Positions 51,422 to 60,000 are shown, counted from the stretch's first letter. The stretch: DNA of 64,000 nt from Aeromonas diversa CDC 2478-85 (GCF_000819805.1 NZ_CDCE01000027.1:1-64000); one strand, 5' to 3'. Translations and numbers: made by a program. Notes: generated by a model from the letters alone, not told the origin.

Positions 51422-51541
51422 GTTTGGGTAAGGAGTGACTCATTACCCGAGTATTATGCCGTGACTCACTCCCCGCCAAGGGGACGGATGTTCCAGCTTT
51501 GACACCTGTTTTCGCCTGTTTGGGTTAGTTTCGACCCAAAA
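51422..51541. promoter_or_regulatory. Repeated GTTTGGGT motifs and inverted repeats in the pgtC-pgtP intergenic region
   Basis: GTTTGGGT occurs at 51422-51429 and 51518-51525, and ACCCAAA (its complement) at 51534-51540, the last two forming TTTGGGT-N8-ACCCAAA. Near the first copy GGGTAA-N11-TTACCC (51426-51448) is another inverted repeat, and GTGACTCA recurs at 51435-51442 and 51461-51468. These are good candidates for PgtA or global-regulator sites; no protein can be assigned by sequence alone. Confidence 0.5.
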
Positions 51542-51643
51542 CCCCGATTTTGTAAGGTTTTTTCATCTCCCATAGGCTCACTTCCATGCCGGAGTGGCCT
51601 CTACATCTCCGGTTTCACTGCAGAACTATTCGGGAGATAGGCC

Positions 51644-52981
51644 ATGCTGGGCTTTTTCAAAACCGGGCAAGACCGCCCACTGATCGAGGCAACCGCCGAT
51701 CAGATAAGGTCGATATATCGCAAGTATCAATGGCAGGTGTTCCTTGGGCTGGTGTTTGGTTACGCCATGTTCTACGTCACCCGCATGAGTATCAACGTTG
51801 CCAAGAAACCCATGTTGGATGCGGGCATCGTCACCGTCGATGAACTCGGGGTGATCGGTTCCGCCTTCCTCTTCACCTACGCCGTGGGTAAGTTTTCTAA
51901 CGGCTTCCTGTCCGACTACGCGAACATTGGTCGCTTCATGTCGGTCTCGCTCGGCCTGTCGGCCATCACCTGTCTGCTAATGGGGATGAACACGGCGACC
52001 GCCTTCTTCGTCGTGCTGTGGGCACTCAACGGCTGGTTCCAGTCGGTGGGCTCTGCGCCCTCCTGCGTCTCGATCTTCCAGTGGTTCTCGCCCAAGCAAC
52101 GCGGCTCCGTCTACTCCATCTGGGGTGGCTCGCGTAACCTCGGCGAAGGGATCACCTGGGTGCTGACCGCCACCATCGTCAGCTACTTCGGCTGGCGCGC
52201 CGGTTTCATCGGTGCCGGTCTGGCCACCCTGGCTGCCGCCCTCTGCATGTACCTGGTGCTGAAGGATCGCCCGCAGACCTATGGCCTGCCCGAGCCGGCT
52301 GTCGCCTTCGGTGAAGCGCCCGAGATCGCCAAGAAGAGCGATCCCAAGGAAGTGCGCCGCGCCCAGATCTTCGTCCTGAAGCAGCCGGTCGTGTGGCTCA
52401 TCGCCGCCGCCTGTGCCGCCATGTACGTCTCCCGCTACGCCATGAGCTCCTGGGCCGTCCTCTATCTGCAAGAGCAGAAGGGTTACAGCCTGATCGACGC
52501 CGGTTTCGCCATGTCTGCCTACCCGATCGCCGGTTTCATCGGCGCGATTCTGGCCGGCATCATCTCCGACAAGGTGTTCAACGCCAACCGCCACATCCCG
52601 ACCCTGCTCTACGGTCTGGCCAACATCGCCGGCATGTGCCTGATGTTCTGGGGTCCCCAGAGCCGCATGATGGACGCCGTCGCCCTGGGCCTCATCGGTT
52701 ATGCCATCGGGGGTCTGGTGGTGTTCCTGGCCGGTCTGACCGCCTGTGACCTGATGCCGAAGACCGCCGTCGGTGCCGTGAAAGGCTTCATCGGCCTCTG
52801 CTCCTATGTCGCCGCCTCGGCTCAGGAGCTGGTCTCCGCCGCCCTGATCAAGACCAGCGAGGTCAATGGTGTCACCCACTACGACTTCAGCAGCGCCCAG
52901 TACTTCTGGCTCGGTGCCTCTGTGGTCTCCCTGTTCCTGGCACTCACCGTCTGGAATGCCAAGAAAGTTGTCGAGTACTGA
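51644..52981 (+). CDS. pgtP: Phosphoglycerate transporter PgtP (MFS, organophosphate:phosphate antiporter)
   Basis: 445 residues, twelve predicted helices. QWQVFLGLVFGYAMFYVTRMSINVAKKPM and GSAPSCVSIFQWFSPKQRGSVYSIWGGSRNLGEG are typical of the GlpT/UhpT/UhpC/PgtP family, which exchanges organic phosphates for inorganic phosphate. Its position opposite pgtCBA specifies PgtP. It lets cells use phosphoglycerates and PEP from outside. Start ATG 51644 with CGGGAGATAG upstream. It ends at a strong terminator before pyk. Confidence 0.92.
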   Translation: MLGFFKTGQDRPLIEATADQIRSIYRKYQWQVFLGLVFGYAMFYVTRMSINVAKKPMLDAGIVTVDELGVIGSAFLFTYAVGKFSNGFLSDYANIGRFMSVSLGLSAITCLLMGMNTATAFFVVLWALNGWFQSVGSAPSCVSIFQWFSPKQRGSVYSIWGGSRNLGEGITWVLTATIVSYFGWRAGFIGAGLATLAAALCMYLVLKDRPQTYGLPEPAVAFGEAPEIAKKSDPKEVRRAQIFVLKQPVVWLIAAACAAMYVSRYAMSSWAVLYLQEQKGYSLIDAGFAMSAYPIAGFIGAILAGIISDKVFNANRHIPTLLYGLANIAGMCLMFWGPQSRMMDAVALGLIGYAIGGLVVFLAGLTACDLMPKTAVGAVKGFIGLCSYVAASAQELVSAALIKTSEVNGVTHYDFSSAQYFWLGASVVSLFLALTVWNAKKVVEY

Positions 52982-52995
52982 TACACCTCTCCTTT

Positions 52996-53020
52996 CCCGG
53001 GGCTTGCCCCGGGTTTTTTC
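52996..53020 (+). terminator. Terminator after pgtP
   Basis: CCCGGGGC (52996-53003) and GCCCCGGG (53006-53013), two-base loop, six T. pyk begins only 25 bases later, so either it has a promoter within or upstream of this region or depends on read-through. Confidence 0.88.
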
Positions 53021-53044
53021 GTTCGTTTTACTGAGACAATCAAG

Positions 53045-54082
53045 ATGCGTAAAACCAAGATCATCGCCACACTGGGCCCGGCCACTGCTTCTGAAGCCAT
53101 GATCGAGCGGATGATCCGGGCCGGGGTCAATGTCTTTCGACTCAACTTCTCCCACGGCAGTGCCGAGCAGCACCTGCAGATGAGCGAAAGGGTGCGCGTC
53201 GTTGCCACTCGCCTGCGCGAGGAGATCGCCCTGTTGGCCGATCTGCAAGGACCCAAGATCCGTATCGCCGGCTTTGCCGAGGGCTCTGTCCTTCTCAATC
53301 AGGGTGAACACTTCATCCTGGACGCCGATCTGGCGCCGCAGCTTGGCTCACGCCACAGCGTCGGGCTCGATTACCCGCAGCTGGTCGATGACGTCAAGGT
53401 GGGCGATCGCATGCTGCTGGACGATGGCCGCATCCAGCTCGACGTGATGGAAAAACGTGACCGCCAGCTGCTGACCCGAGTGGTGGTCGGCGGGGTTCTG
53501 AGCAACCGCAAGGGGATCAACCTGCTCGGGGGCGGCCTGTCGGCCCCGGCGCTGACCGACAAGGATCGCCAGGACATACTGACAGCGGCCCTGATGGAGG
53601 TCGAATACGTTGCCGTCTCCTTCCCGCGGACCCCGGAAGATCTGCACCTGGCGCGCCAACTGGTGCGTGCCGCTGGCAGCCAGGCCCTGATCGTCGCCAA
53701 GATGGAACGCGCCGAGGTGGTGGCCAGTGCCGAGGCCATGGATGAGATGATCCGGGCCGCCGACGTCATCATGGTGGCGCGCGGGGATCTCGGGGTCGAG
53801 ATCGGCGACGCCCAGTTGCCTGGGGTGCAGAAACGCCTGATCCAGCGTAGCCGTCTGCTCGGTCGGCCCGTCATCACCGCCACCCAGATGATGGAGTCGA
53901 TGATCGGCAGCCCGATCCCGACCCGCGCCGAGGTGATGGACGTCGCCAACGCCGTGTTTGATGGCACCGATGCCCTGATGCTCTCCGCCGAGTCGGCAAC
54001 CGGTCAGTACCCGGTCGAGACGGTCGAGGCCATGGCCCGCATCGCCCTCGGCGCCGAGCGGGAGTTACAGCTCGCTCGCTGA
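53045..54082 (+). CDS. Pyruvate kinase lacking the C-terminal domain
   Basis: 345 residues versus about 470 for E. coli Pyk[32 protein letters not shown], the B domain (about 70-165), [23 protein letters not shown], and [26 protein letters not shown] are all intact, so the catalytic A and B domains are complete. The protein stops where the C domain (effector site, tetramer contacts) would begin. No frameshift or decayed tail follows; 47 bases later there is a terminator. It should convert PEP and ADP to pyruvate and ATP, with altered or no allostery. Neighbouring pgtP suggests a role in using imported phosphoglycerate/PEP. Confidence 0.85.
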   Translation: MRKTKIIATLGPATASEAMIERMIRAGVNVFRLNFSHGSAEQHLQMSERVRVVATRLREEIALLADLQGPKIRIAGFAEGSVLLNQGEHFILDADLAPQLGSRHSVGLDYPQLVDDVKVGDRMLLDDGRIQLDVMEKRDRQLLTRVVVGGVLSNRKGINLLGGGLSAPALTDKDRQDILTAALMEVEYVAVSFPRTPEDLHLARQLVRAAGSQALIVAKMERAEVVASAEAMDEMIRAADVIMVARGDLGVEIGDAQLPGVQKRLIQRSRLLGRPVITATQMMESMIGSPIPTRAEVMDVANAVFDGTDALMLSAESATGQYPVETVEAMARIALGAERELQLAR

Positions 54083-54128
54083 GCGTGACCCGCGTATCCA
54101 CCCGGTAGCACCCGGTTCGATAAATAAT

Positions 54129-54158
54129 AAAAAGCCATTGTCACCAATGGCTTTTTTC
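54129..54158. terminator. Terminator between pyk and the ABC genes (copy 1)
   Basis: AAAGCCATTG (54131-54140), loop TCAC, CAATGGCTTTTTT. Convergent position; the A and T runs allow both directions. Almost identical to the hairpin at 58160-58189. Confidence 0.92.
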
Positions 54159-54175
54159 ATATGGGGCACGCACTC

Positions 54176-55915
54176 TCACGCCCCCTCTCCGGTCAGGCGC
54201 CACCCCTTGGCGCTGGCGCGCTGCGTCAGGAAGTGGGCATAGCGCCCCGGCTGGCGGCTGAGCACGGCGTGGGGGCCCTGCTCGCACACCATGCCATCGT
54301 CGAGCACCACTATCTGATCGGCCATGGCCACGGTCGAGAGCTGGTGGGCGATGACGATCAGGGTGCGTTTGCCCCGCAGCCGGGCCAGCGTCTCTGTGAT
54401 GGCGGCCTGGTTCTCCGCATCCAGCGCGGCGGTGGCCTCATCCACCAGCAGGATGGGGGCGTCCTTGAGCAGGGCGCGGGCGATGGCGATCCGCTGGCGC
54501 TCGCCCCCCGAGAGGCGCGCACCGCCCTCGCCAACCTGGGTGTCGAGCCCGAGCGGCAGGCGCTCGACTATCTCGCTCACCCCGGCCTGATGGGCGGCAT
54601 GCAGCAGCTCGGCATCGCTGGCCTCGGGCTTGCCGATGCGGATGTTGTCGGCAATGGTGCCCTGGAATAGATAGGCATCCTGGAAGATCTGGCTGATGTG
54701 ACGAGCCAGGGTCTCACCGCTCATGGCGCGCACGTCCACCCCTCCCACCAGCACGGCCCCCTCGCCGACGTCGAAGAAGCGGGCGATGAGCCGCAGCACA
54801 GTGCTCTTGCCCGAGCCCGAGGCACCGACCAGCGCCGTCATGCTGCCGGGCGCTACTTCCAGATCCACCCCCTTGAGCACCTGCGGGTGGGCCGGGTCAT
54901 AGCCAAAGTGCACCCCGCGCAGCACCACTGAGTCATCCAGCGGGGTAGCAGGAGTGGCCGGCTGCGGCTGGGCCGGGTAGTCGAACATGGTTTGCAGGGC
55001 CGCCAGCTGGGCACGGGCGCCGCGCAGCACGTCGCTGTAGCCGGCCACGTCGAGCAGGGGATCGATGAAGCGGTTGATGAGCACCAGGGTCACCAGGGCG
55101 GCGATCAGGTTCTCCCTGTCGGCACCGCCCAGGTGTTGGGCGGCCACCAGCAACAGGGTGGCAAAGCAGGCCTGCACTGCCCAGACGTTGAGCCCGGAGG
55201 CCAGCGCGGTGAGCCGGATCAACTGCCTGCCGGAGGCTTGCTGCTGGGCGATGGCCTGCTCGAGGAAGCGGGTGCCCCCCTGCTCGCCGTTGAAGGCGCG
55301 CAGTACCGACTGGGCCTGGGCAAACTCCACCATGCGCTGGCTGGTATCGGCGGCATGCTGGTGGAAGGTCTGGTCGGCGTGCTGGTTGAGGCGGGTGGTG
55401 AGCAGGAAGACCGCCACCAGCAGCGGCAGGGCGACCAGGGCGATGAGGCCGAGCTGCACATCGAGGGCAAACAGGGCCACCAGCACCACCAGCGGGGTGA
55501 TCACCCCGCCGAGCAGGGGGGTAAAGACGTGGGCCGGCAGCTGGGCCAGCTCCATCATGCCTTGCGAGGCCAGGTGGTTGAGGCGGGCTGTGTTGGCCGG
55601 GGTGAACCAGCCGATCGGCAGGCTGCCCACGTGCTCGCCCAGGGCGTGGCGGCCGGTGCGCAGCACCGCTATCCCCACGGCGATGCCGGCCTTTTCCACC
55701 CGGCGGCGCAGGTTCCAGCAGAGCAGCACGCCGATCAGCTGCACCAGCAGCCAGCCGGTGGCGGCGTCGGTCTCGGCGCGCAGCAGGTGTGTGAGCACCG
55801 GGATGAGGCAGACCAGGGTCAGGCCGCAGAGCAGGCCGTAGAGCAGGGCCAGCAGGCCGTAGCGGCGCAGCAGGATGGCGTCGTCGCCGAGCAGGCGCAG
55901 GAAGGTGTTCAGCAT
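54176..55915 (-). CDS. ABC transporter, fused permease-ATPase, second subunit of an iron/siderophore-type pair
   Basis: 579 residues from MLNTFLRLLGDDAILLRRYG. Six-helix permease domain 1-300, then ATPase with Walker A GASGSGKST, Q-loop, signature LSGGERQR, Walker B ILLVDEATAALD and IAHQLST. All motifs are canonical. Heterodimer partner of the upstream gene, which it overlaps by 7 bases. The overall look (YbtP/YbtQ, IrtA/IrtB-like) together with a Fur box upstream suggests ferric-siderophore import or siderophore export. Substrate direction is not readable. The frame open to 56038 is rejected since it runs into the first gene. Confidence 0.85.
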   Translation of the reverse strand: MLNTFLRLLGDDAILLRRYGLLALLYGLLCGLTLVCLIPVLTHLLRAETDAATGWLLVQLIGVLLCWNLRRRVEKAGIAVGIAVLRTGRHALGEHVGSLPIGWFTPANTARLNHLASQGMMELAQLPAHVFTPLLGGVITPLVVLVALFALDVQLGLIALVALPLLVAVFLLTTRLNQHADQTFHQHAADTSQRMVEFAQAQSVLRAFNGEQGGTRFLEQAIAQQQASGRQLIRLTALASGLNVWAVQACFATLLLVAAQHLGGADRENLIAALVTLVLINRFIDPLLDVAGYSDVLRGARAQLAALQTMFDYPAQPQPATPATPLDDSVVLRGVHFGYDPAHPQVLKGVDLEVAPGSMTALVGASGSGKSTVLRLIARFFDVGEGAVLVGGVDVRAMSGETLARHISQIFQDAYLFQGTIADNIRIGKPEASDAELLHAAHQAGVSEIVERLPLGLDTQVGEGGARLSGGERQRIAIARALLKDAPILLVDEATAALDAENQAAITETLARLRGKRTLIVIAHQLSTVAMADQIVVLDDGMVCEQGPHAVLSRQPGRYAHFLTQRASAKGWRLTGEGA

Positions 55916-57714
55916 GTGGGGACGGCCTCCTGATGAGGGGTGTGGGTCTGGGTGGGAGTGTCGTATCCCCCCTGTTCCCATAGACGGGCATAGCGGCCGC
56001 GGCGGGCCAGCAGTTCGTGGTGGCGCCCCTGTTCGCACAGGACGCCGTTGTCGAGCACCAGGATCCGGTCGGCGTGCATCACGGTGTCGAGCCGATGGGC
56101 GATGACGACCAGGGTGCGGCCGTGGGCGAAGGTGGAGAGCGCCTGTTGCAGCTTCACCTCGTTGTCGGCGTCGGCGGCTGCGGTGGCCTCGTCGAGCACC
56201 AGCACCGGCGGGTCGAGCAGCAGGGCGCGGGCGATGCTGACCCGTTGCAGCTCGCCGCCGGAGAGGTTGGCGTCCTCACCGACCACGGCGTCGTAGCCCC
56301 GCGGCAGGGCCAGGATGCGGTCGTGGATGTTGGCGCGGCGCGCGGCGGCCTCGACCTCCTGGCGGCTGGCGCCGGGGCGGCCGAGGGCGATGTTGTCGTG
56401 CAGGCTGGCGTGCACCAGGCGCACCTCTTGCAGCACGAAGCCGATGTGGCGATAGAGCTCGCGGCTCTCGAGATCGCGCAGGTCCACCCCGCCCAGGGTA
56501 ATGCGCCCCTCGCTCGGGTCGAAGAAGCGCAGCAGCAGCCTGGCCAGAGTCGATTTGCCGGCCCCGGAGGCGCCGACGATGGCGGTGACCGTGCCCGGCG
56601 TCAGGGTGACGGTCAGCTCGCTGAGCACCGGGGTCTGGTCGTCGTAGCGGTAGCTCACCTGCTCGAGGCGCAGGGTGTTGTCGGCCGGCTGCAAACCGGT
56701 GCCGGCGGCGGGCTCCGTCAATACCGGGGTGGCGAGCAGGGCGTGGAGCCGTTCGGCGGCCGCGGTGGCGCTGCCGAGATCGTGCTTGAGGTAGCTCAGC
56801 AGCATCAGGGGGGCGCATAGCCCCGGCGCCACCAGCACAAAGGGCAGCACCTCGGCCGGTGTCATGGCACCCGCTCGCACCATCACCACGGCGCCGGCCA
56901 GCACCACCCCGAGGACCGAGGCGGGGGCCATGATGGCGTTGGCGTTGGCCATGGCCGCGACCAGCGGACGGGTGAAATCGGTGAAGGCGCGGGCAAAGTC
57001 ATCGATGGCGTTGCGGTAGCTGGTGTGCAGCCGGCCCTGCACGCCGAAGGCCTTGACCACGGGGATGCCGTTCACGAACTCCACCACGGCGTTGTTGATG
57101 CGGGCCATGCCGGCGCCGAACTGCTGCATGTTGGCAGCGCTGGCGCGGTGGGCGCGGGCGGAGAACAGGAAGAAGAGCGGGAAGGGGGAGAGGGCGATGA
57201 GGGCCATCCGCCAGTCCATGGCGAAGAGGTAGATCAGGGAGATGAGCACAGCGCCGCTGCAGCGGCCCAGGGTGGTGTAGAAGTGGGCCGTCAGGCTGTG
57301 CAGGGTGCCGATGTCGTCCTGCATCGCCTGTTTGACCTCCCCCGAGGCGCGGGCGGTGAACCAGCCGAGGGGCACCCGGGCCAGGCGCCGGGTCAGGGCC
57401 AGGCGCAGCTGGCCGGTGATGCGGTTGTCGGCCAGGTGGGCCACCAGATCGCCGGCGCTGAGCAGGATCATGCCGCCAAACAGGCAGGCCAGGCTGATCC
57501 CGAGCACTGCGGTGATTGTGTCGCCTGGCACGGCGGCATCGGCCAGCATCAAGCCCGCCAGGTGGGCGATCCCGGCCAGCGGGACCAGGGTCAGCATGGC
57601 GCCGATGGCCGCCAGCAGGGCGGCGGCGATCAGGTGGCCGCGAATGGGGGCCAGCACGCGGCTGATGGGCCCGCCAGCATTGGCCTCGGGGCACTGCACA
57701 TCGTCTGCCTTCAT
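55909..57714 (-). CDS. ABC transporter, fused permease-ATPase, first subunit of an iron/siderophore-type pair
   Basis: 601 residues. N-terminal cytoplasmic stretch, six helices within 25-310 (LIAAALLAAIGAMLTLVPL, ITAVLGISLACLFGGMILL, GAVLISLIYLFAMDWRMAL), then Walker A GASGAGKST, signature LSGGELQR, Walker B VLVLDEATAAAD and VIAHRLDTV. Also full consensus, so both ATP sites of the pair should work. Start ATG 57714 with GGAGAAA 6 bases upstream. A perfect Fur site sits 229 bases upstream, leaving a long leader. No siderophore synthesis or receptor genes lie in the window. Confidence 0.85.
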   Translation of the reverse strand: MKADDVQCPEANAGGPISRVLAPIRGHLIAAALLAAIGAMLTLVPLAGIAHLAGLMLADAAVPGDTITAVLGISLACLFGGMILLSAGDLVAHLADNRITGQLRLALTRRLARVPLGWFTARASGEVKQAMQDDIGTLHSLTAHFYTTLGRCSGAVLISLIYLFAMDWRMALIALSPFPLFFLFSARAHRASAANMQQFGAGMARINNAVVEFVNGIPVVKAFGVQGRLHTSYRNAIDDFARAFTDFTRPLVAAMANANAIMAPASVLGVVLAGAVVMVRAGAMTPAEVLPFVLVAPGLCAPLMLLSYLKHDLGSATAAAERLHALLATPVLTEPAAGTGLQPADNTLRLEQVSYRYDDQTPVLSELTVTLTPGTVTAIVGASGAGKSTLARLLLRFFDPSEGRITLGGVDLRDLESRELYRHIGFVLQEVRLVHASLHDNIALGRPGASRQEVEAAARRANIHDRILALPRGYDAVVGEDANLSGGELQRVSIARALLLDPPVLVLDEATAAADADNEVKLQQALSTFAHGRTLVVIAHRLDTVMHADRILVLDNGVLCEQGRHHELLARRGRYARLWEQGGYDTPTQTHTPHQEAVPTC

Positions 57715-57942
57715 GGCTATTTCTCCACGGTGAAGTGATGGTGGCCGCGACGAGCGACCGGATCTCTGTGGTTTTCCGTACGGGGAACAAAAACCTCAAA
57801 TGAATCTTTTTATTTCCCCCATCCGGGTCAGATGCCGCCTTAGCAGCGCGCGGAGCCACCTGTCATTCCTGATACAACCGCTGTCATTGCGACTGAGAGG
57901 CGCCTGAATCCCTTGCCACGGTGAGACTCCCAAGCGCCACAC
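57715..57942 (-). other. Long leader of the Fur-controlled ABC operon
   Basis: About 230 bases between the Fur box/promoter and the ABC start with no convincing coding frame. The one frame present (57796-57981, minus) is Arg/Trp-rich without a ribosome site. It could be an untranslated leader with post-transcriptional control, or contain the true promoter nearer the gene. I recognise no known riboswitch. Confidence 0.4.
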
Positions 57943-57965
57943 CAAATGATAATAATTATCATTTG
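57943..57965. promoter_or_regulatory. Perfect Fur box
   Basis: A 23-base palindrome whose centre is TGATAATAATTATCA, a perfect match to the 7-1-7 Fur motif TGATAATNATTATCA. On the minus strand it overlaps a promoter: TTGAAA (57976-57981), 15-base spacer, GATAAT (57955-57960). Iron-loaded Fur should block transcription towards the ABC genes. The same site could control a plus-strand transcript ending at 58189. Confidence 0.85.
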
Positions 57966-58159
57966 TTTTGAATGTTTTCAATGAACCTGACTCATGCGGG
58001 CCTCAATGTGCGCTTCACGACAGGGTGCGAGAACGCACTTAAGCCATAGTGTTTCAGAGAACGGATGACTTGAGCTCTCGGGCGAGACCTCAACGCGGGG
58101 GCTGCATTGCTGATGGGAAGGTGGGGCTGTCGCGGGGCAAAGGCTCTTGCCAGAAAAGA
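57966..58159 (+). other. Non-coding stretch between Fur box and yicC terminator
   Basis: No open frame with a ribosome site. Bounded on the left by a Fur box and on the right by a terminator usable on the plus strand, so a Fur-repressed small RNA of about 200 nt is possible. I looked for the conserved RyhB core and did not find it. No good plus-strand -10 was seen. Confidence 0.2.
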
Positions 58160-58189
58160 AAAAAGCCATTGTCTCCAATGGCTTTTTTT
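58160..58189. terminator. Terminator after yicC (copy 2)
   Basis: AAAAGCCATTG (58161-58171... arms around loop TCTC) and CAATGGCTTTTTTT. It differs from the hairpin at 54129-54158 by one loop base (TCTC versus TCAC). It lies 16 bases past the yicC stop on the minus strand. Confidence 0.92.
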
Positions 58190-58204
58190 ATGCGTCGTGG
58201 GCGC

Positions 58205-59068
58205 TTATTCGATGTTTTGGATCTGCTCGCGCATCTGCTCGATGAGGACCTTCAGCTCGACGGCGGACTGGGTCACCTCGGCGTTGATCGACTTGGAGCC
58301 AAGGGTGTTCGACTCGCGGTTGAACTCCTGCATCATGAAGTCGAGACGACGGCCACAGGCGCCGCCTTTTTTCAGGATCTTGCGGGTCTCGCCCATGTGC
58401 ATCTCGAGGCGGTCGAGCTCTTCGGCCACGTCGATCTTCTGGGCCAGCAGCACCATCTCCTGCTCGAGGCGGGCCGGATCCAGCTCCACCTTGGCTTCGG
58501 TCAGACGGTCGGTGAGCTTCTGGCGCTGCCACTCGATGATCTGGGGCAGTTGACCACGCACCTTGACCACCTCGACGCCGATGCCGTCGAGACGCAGCTC
58601 GATCAGGGCCTTGAGGTTGGCCCCTTCGCTGGCGCGGGCGGCGATGAAGTCGGTCAGGGTCTCGTCAAAACTGGCCATCAGGGCGGCGTTGACGGCGTCC
58701 ATGTCCTGCTCGGCGGCGGCCATGACCCCGGGCCAGCGCAGCACGTCAACCGGGTTGAGCTGGCCCTGGCCCGCTTCCTTCATCACCCAATTGGCGCTAT
58801 CGATGATGAGCCTGGCCAGCTCCTCGTTGATGTGCAGCTGGCCAGCACCGGCCTGGGCCGCTTCGAAGCGCAGGTTGCACTCCACCTTGCCGCGCTGCAG
58901 GGCATTGCGAAAGCGCTCGCGCAGCACCGGCTCGAGGCCGCGCAGTTGCTCCGGCATGCGGATATAGGTCTCGAGGTAGCGCTGGTTGACCGAACGGATC
59001 TCCCAGACGGCGGTGCCCCAATCGCCCTTGATCTCCTTGCGGGCGTAGGCGGTCATGCTGTGGATCAT
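58205..59068 (-). CDS. yicC: YicC-family endoribonuclease
   Basis: 287 residues, same as E. coli YicC. N-terminus [41 protein letters not shown] and C-terminus [20 protein letters not shown]...[18 protein letters not shown] carry the YicC_N and DUF1732 signatures. YicC has been described as an endoribonuclease affecting RyhB and other RNAs. Divergent from rph, exactly as in E. coli. Start 59068 rather than the longer frame to 59167. Confidence 0.95.
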   Translation of the reverse strand: MIHSMTAYARKEIKGDWGTAVWEIRSVNQRYLETYIRMPEQLRGLEPVLRERFRNALQRGKVECNLRFEAAQAGAGQLHINEELARLIIDSANWVMKEAGQGQLNPVDVLRWPGVMAAAEQDMDAVNAALMASFDETLTDFIAARASEGANLKALIELRLDGIGVEVVKVRGQLPQIIEWQRQKLTDRLTEAKVELDPARLEQEMVLLAQKIDVAEELDRLEMHMGETRKILKKGGACGRRLDFMMQEFNRESNTLGSKSINAEVTQSAVELKVLIEQMREQIQNIE

Positions 59069-59207
59069 GGGTGTGTCCCATCTGATGAAAAGTGCGCCGA
59101 TTATAACCGGCGCCGGGCGAGGCGTCAGCCGCATTGGGCACCAGGCTGATATTTGTCGCCCGATCACGTATACTCCTCCGCCAATTCACGCCAGCCCAGA
59201 GGTCATC

Positions 59208-59924
59208 ATGTCCCGTCCCAACGATCGCGCGCCTGCCGACGTCCGTCCGGTCACCATTACCCGCCACTTCACCAAGCACGCCGAAGGCTCTGTGCTGGTC
59301 GAGTTTGGCAACACCCGGGTGCTGTGTACCGCCAGCGTCGACACCAACGTGCCGCGTTTTCTCAAGGGCAAGGGTCAGGGCTGGGTGACCGCCGAGTACG
59401 GCATGCTGCCGCGCTCCACCCATTCTCGTATGAATCGCGAGGCCGCCTCTGGCAAGCAGGGTGGCCGCACCCTCGAGATCCAGCGCCTGATCGCCCGCTC
59501 CCTGCGTGCCGCGGTCGATCTGAACGCCCTGGGCGAGCACACCATCACGGTTGACTGCGACGTGCTGCAGGCCGACGGCGGCACCCGTACCGCCTCCATC
59601 ACCGGTGCCTGCGTGGCCCTGGTCGACGCCCTGAACTGGATGGTCGGCAAAGGCATGCTTAAACAGAGCCCGCTCAAGCAGATGGTGGCCGCCGTGTCGG
59701 TCGGCATCCACGAAGGCCAGGCCATCTGCGATCTGGAATATGTAGAGGACTCGGCCGCCGAGACCGACATGAACGTGGTGATGACCGAAGACGGTCGCAT
59801 GATCGAGGTGCAGGGCACCGCCGAGGGTGAGCCCTTCACCCATGAGGAGCTGCTGGCCATGCTGGCGCTCGCCAAAGACGGCATCGGTCAGTTGATCGAG
59901 ATGCAGAAGGCATCCCTGAAGTGA
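59208..59924 (+). CDS. rph: Ribonuclease PH
   Basis: 238 residues, full length (E. coli K-12 has a frameshifted rph; this one is intact). [68 protein letters not shown] and [18 protein letters not shown] hold phosphate- and tRNA-binding residues. Phosphorolytic 3' trimming of tRNA. Start 59208 with AGAGGTC upstream. Cotranscribed with pyrE through an attenuator. Confidence 0.97.
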   Translation: MSRPNDRAPADVRPVTITRHFTKHAEGSVLVEFGNTRVLCTASVDTNVPRFLKGKGQGWVTAEYGMLPRSTHSRMNREAASGKQGGRTLEIQRLIARSLRAAVDLNALGEHTITVDCDVLQADGGTRTASITGACVALVDALNWMVGKGMLKQSPLKQMVAAVSVGIHEGQAICDLEYVEDSAAETDMNVVMTEDGRMIEVQGTAEGEPFTHEELLAMLALAKDGIGQLIEMQKASLK

Positions 59925-59929
59925 TTTTC

Positions 59930-59957
59930 AAAACGCGGCATTGGCCGCGTTTTTTGT
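59930..59957 (+). promoter_or_regulatory. rph-pyrE attenuator hairpin
   Basis: AAAACGCGGC (59930-59939) and GCCGCGTTTT (59944-59953), loop ATTG, then more T. It begins 5 bases after the rph stop and 71 bases before pyrE. In E. coli a terminator at this place is relieved when the ribosome translating rph follows RNA polymerase closely, which occurs when UTP is low. The same geometry suggests the same UTP-responsive control here. Confidence 0.8.
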
Positions 59958-60000
59958 ATCTGACGTTTACCCCTCACCCCCCATACAGCAAGGAGCCATG

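Noticed and set aside
54992..55933. 313-codon plus-strand frame opposite the ABC genes
   Set aside because: No recognisable protein features; ABC motifs on the minus strand are complete.
57796..57981. 61-codon minus-strand frame in the ABC leader
   Set aside because: Starts inside the -35 region of the likely promoter, no ribosome site, Arg/Trp-rich.
57966..58159. RyhB homologue next to the Fur box
   Set aside because: I could not find the conserved RyhB core in either strand; only a weak resemblance in a short GC-rich piece. A different sRNA stays possible.
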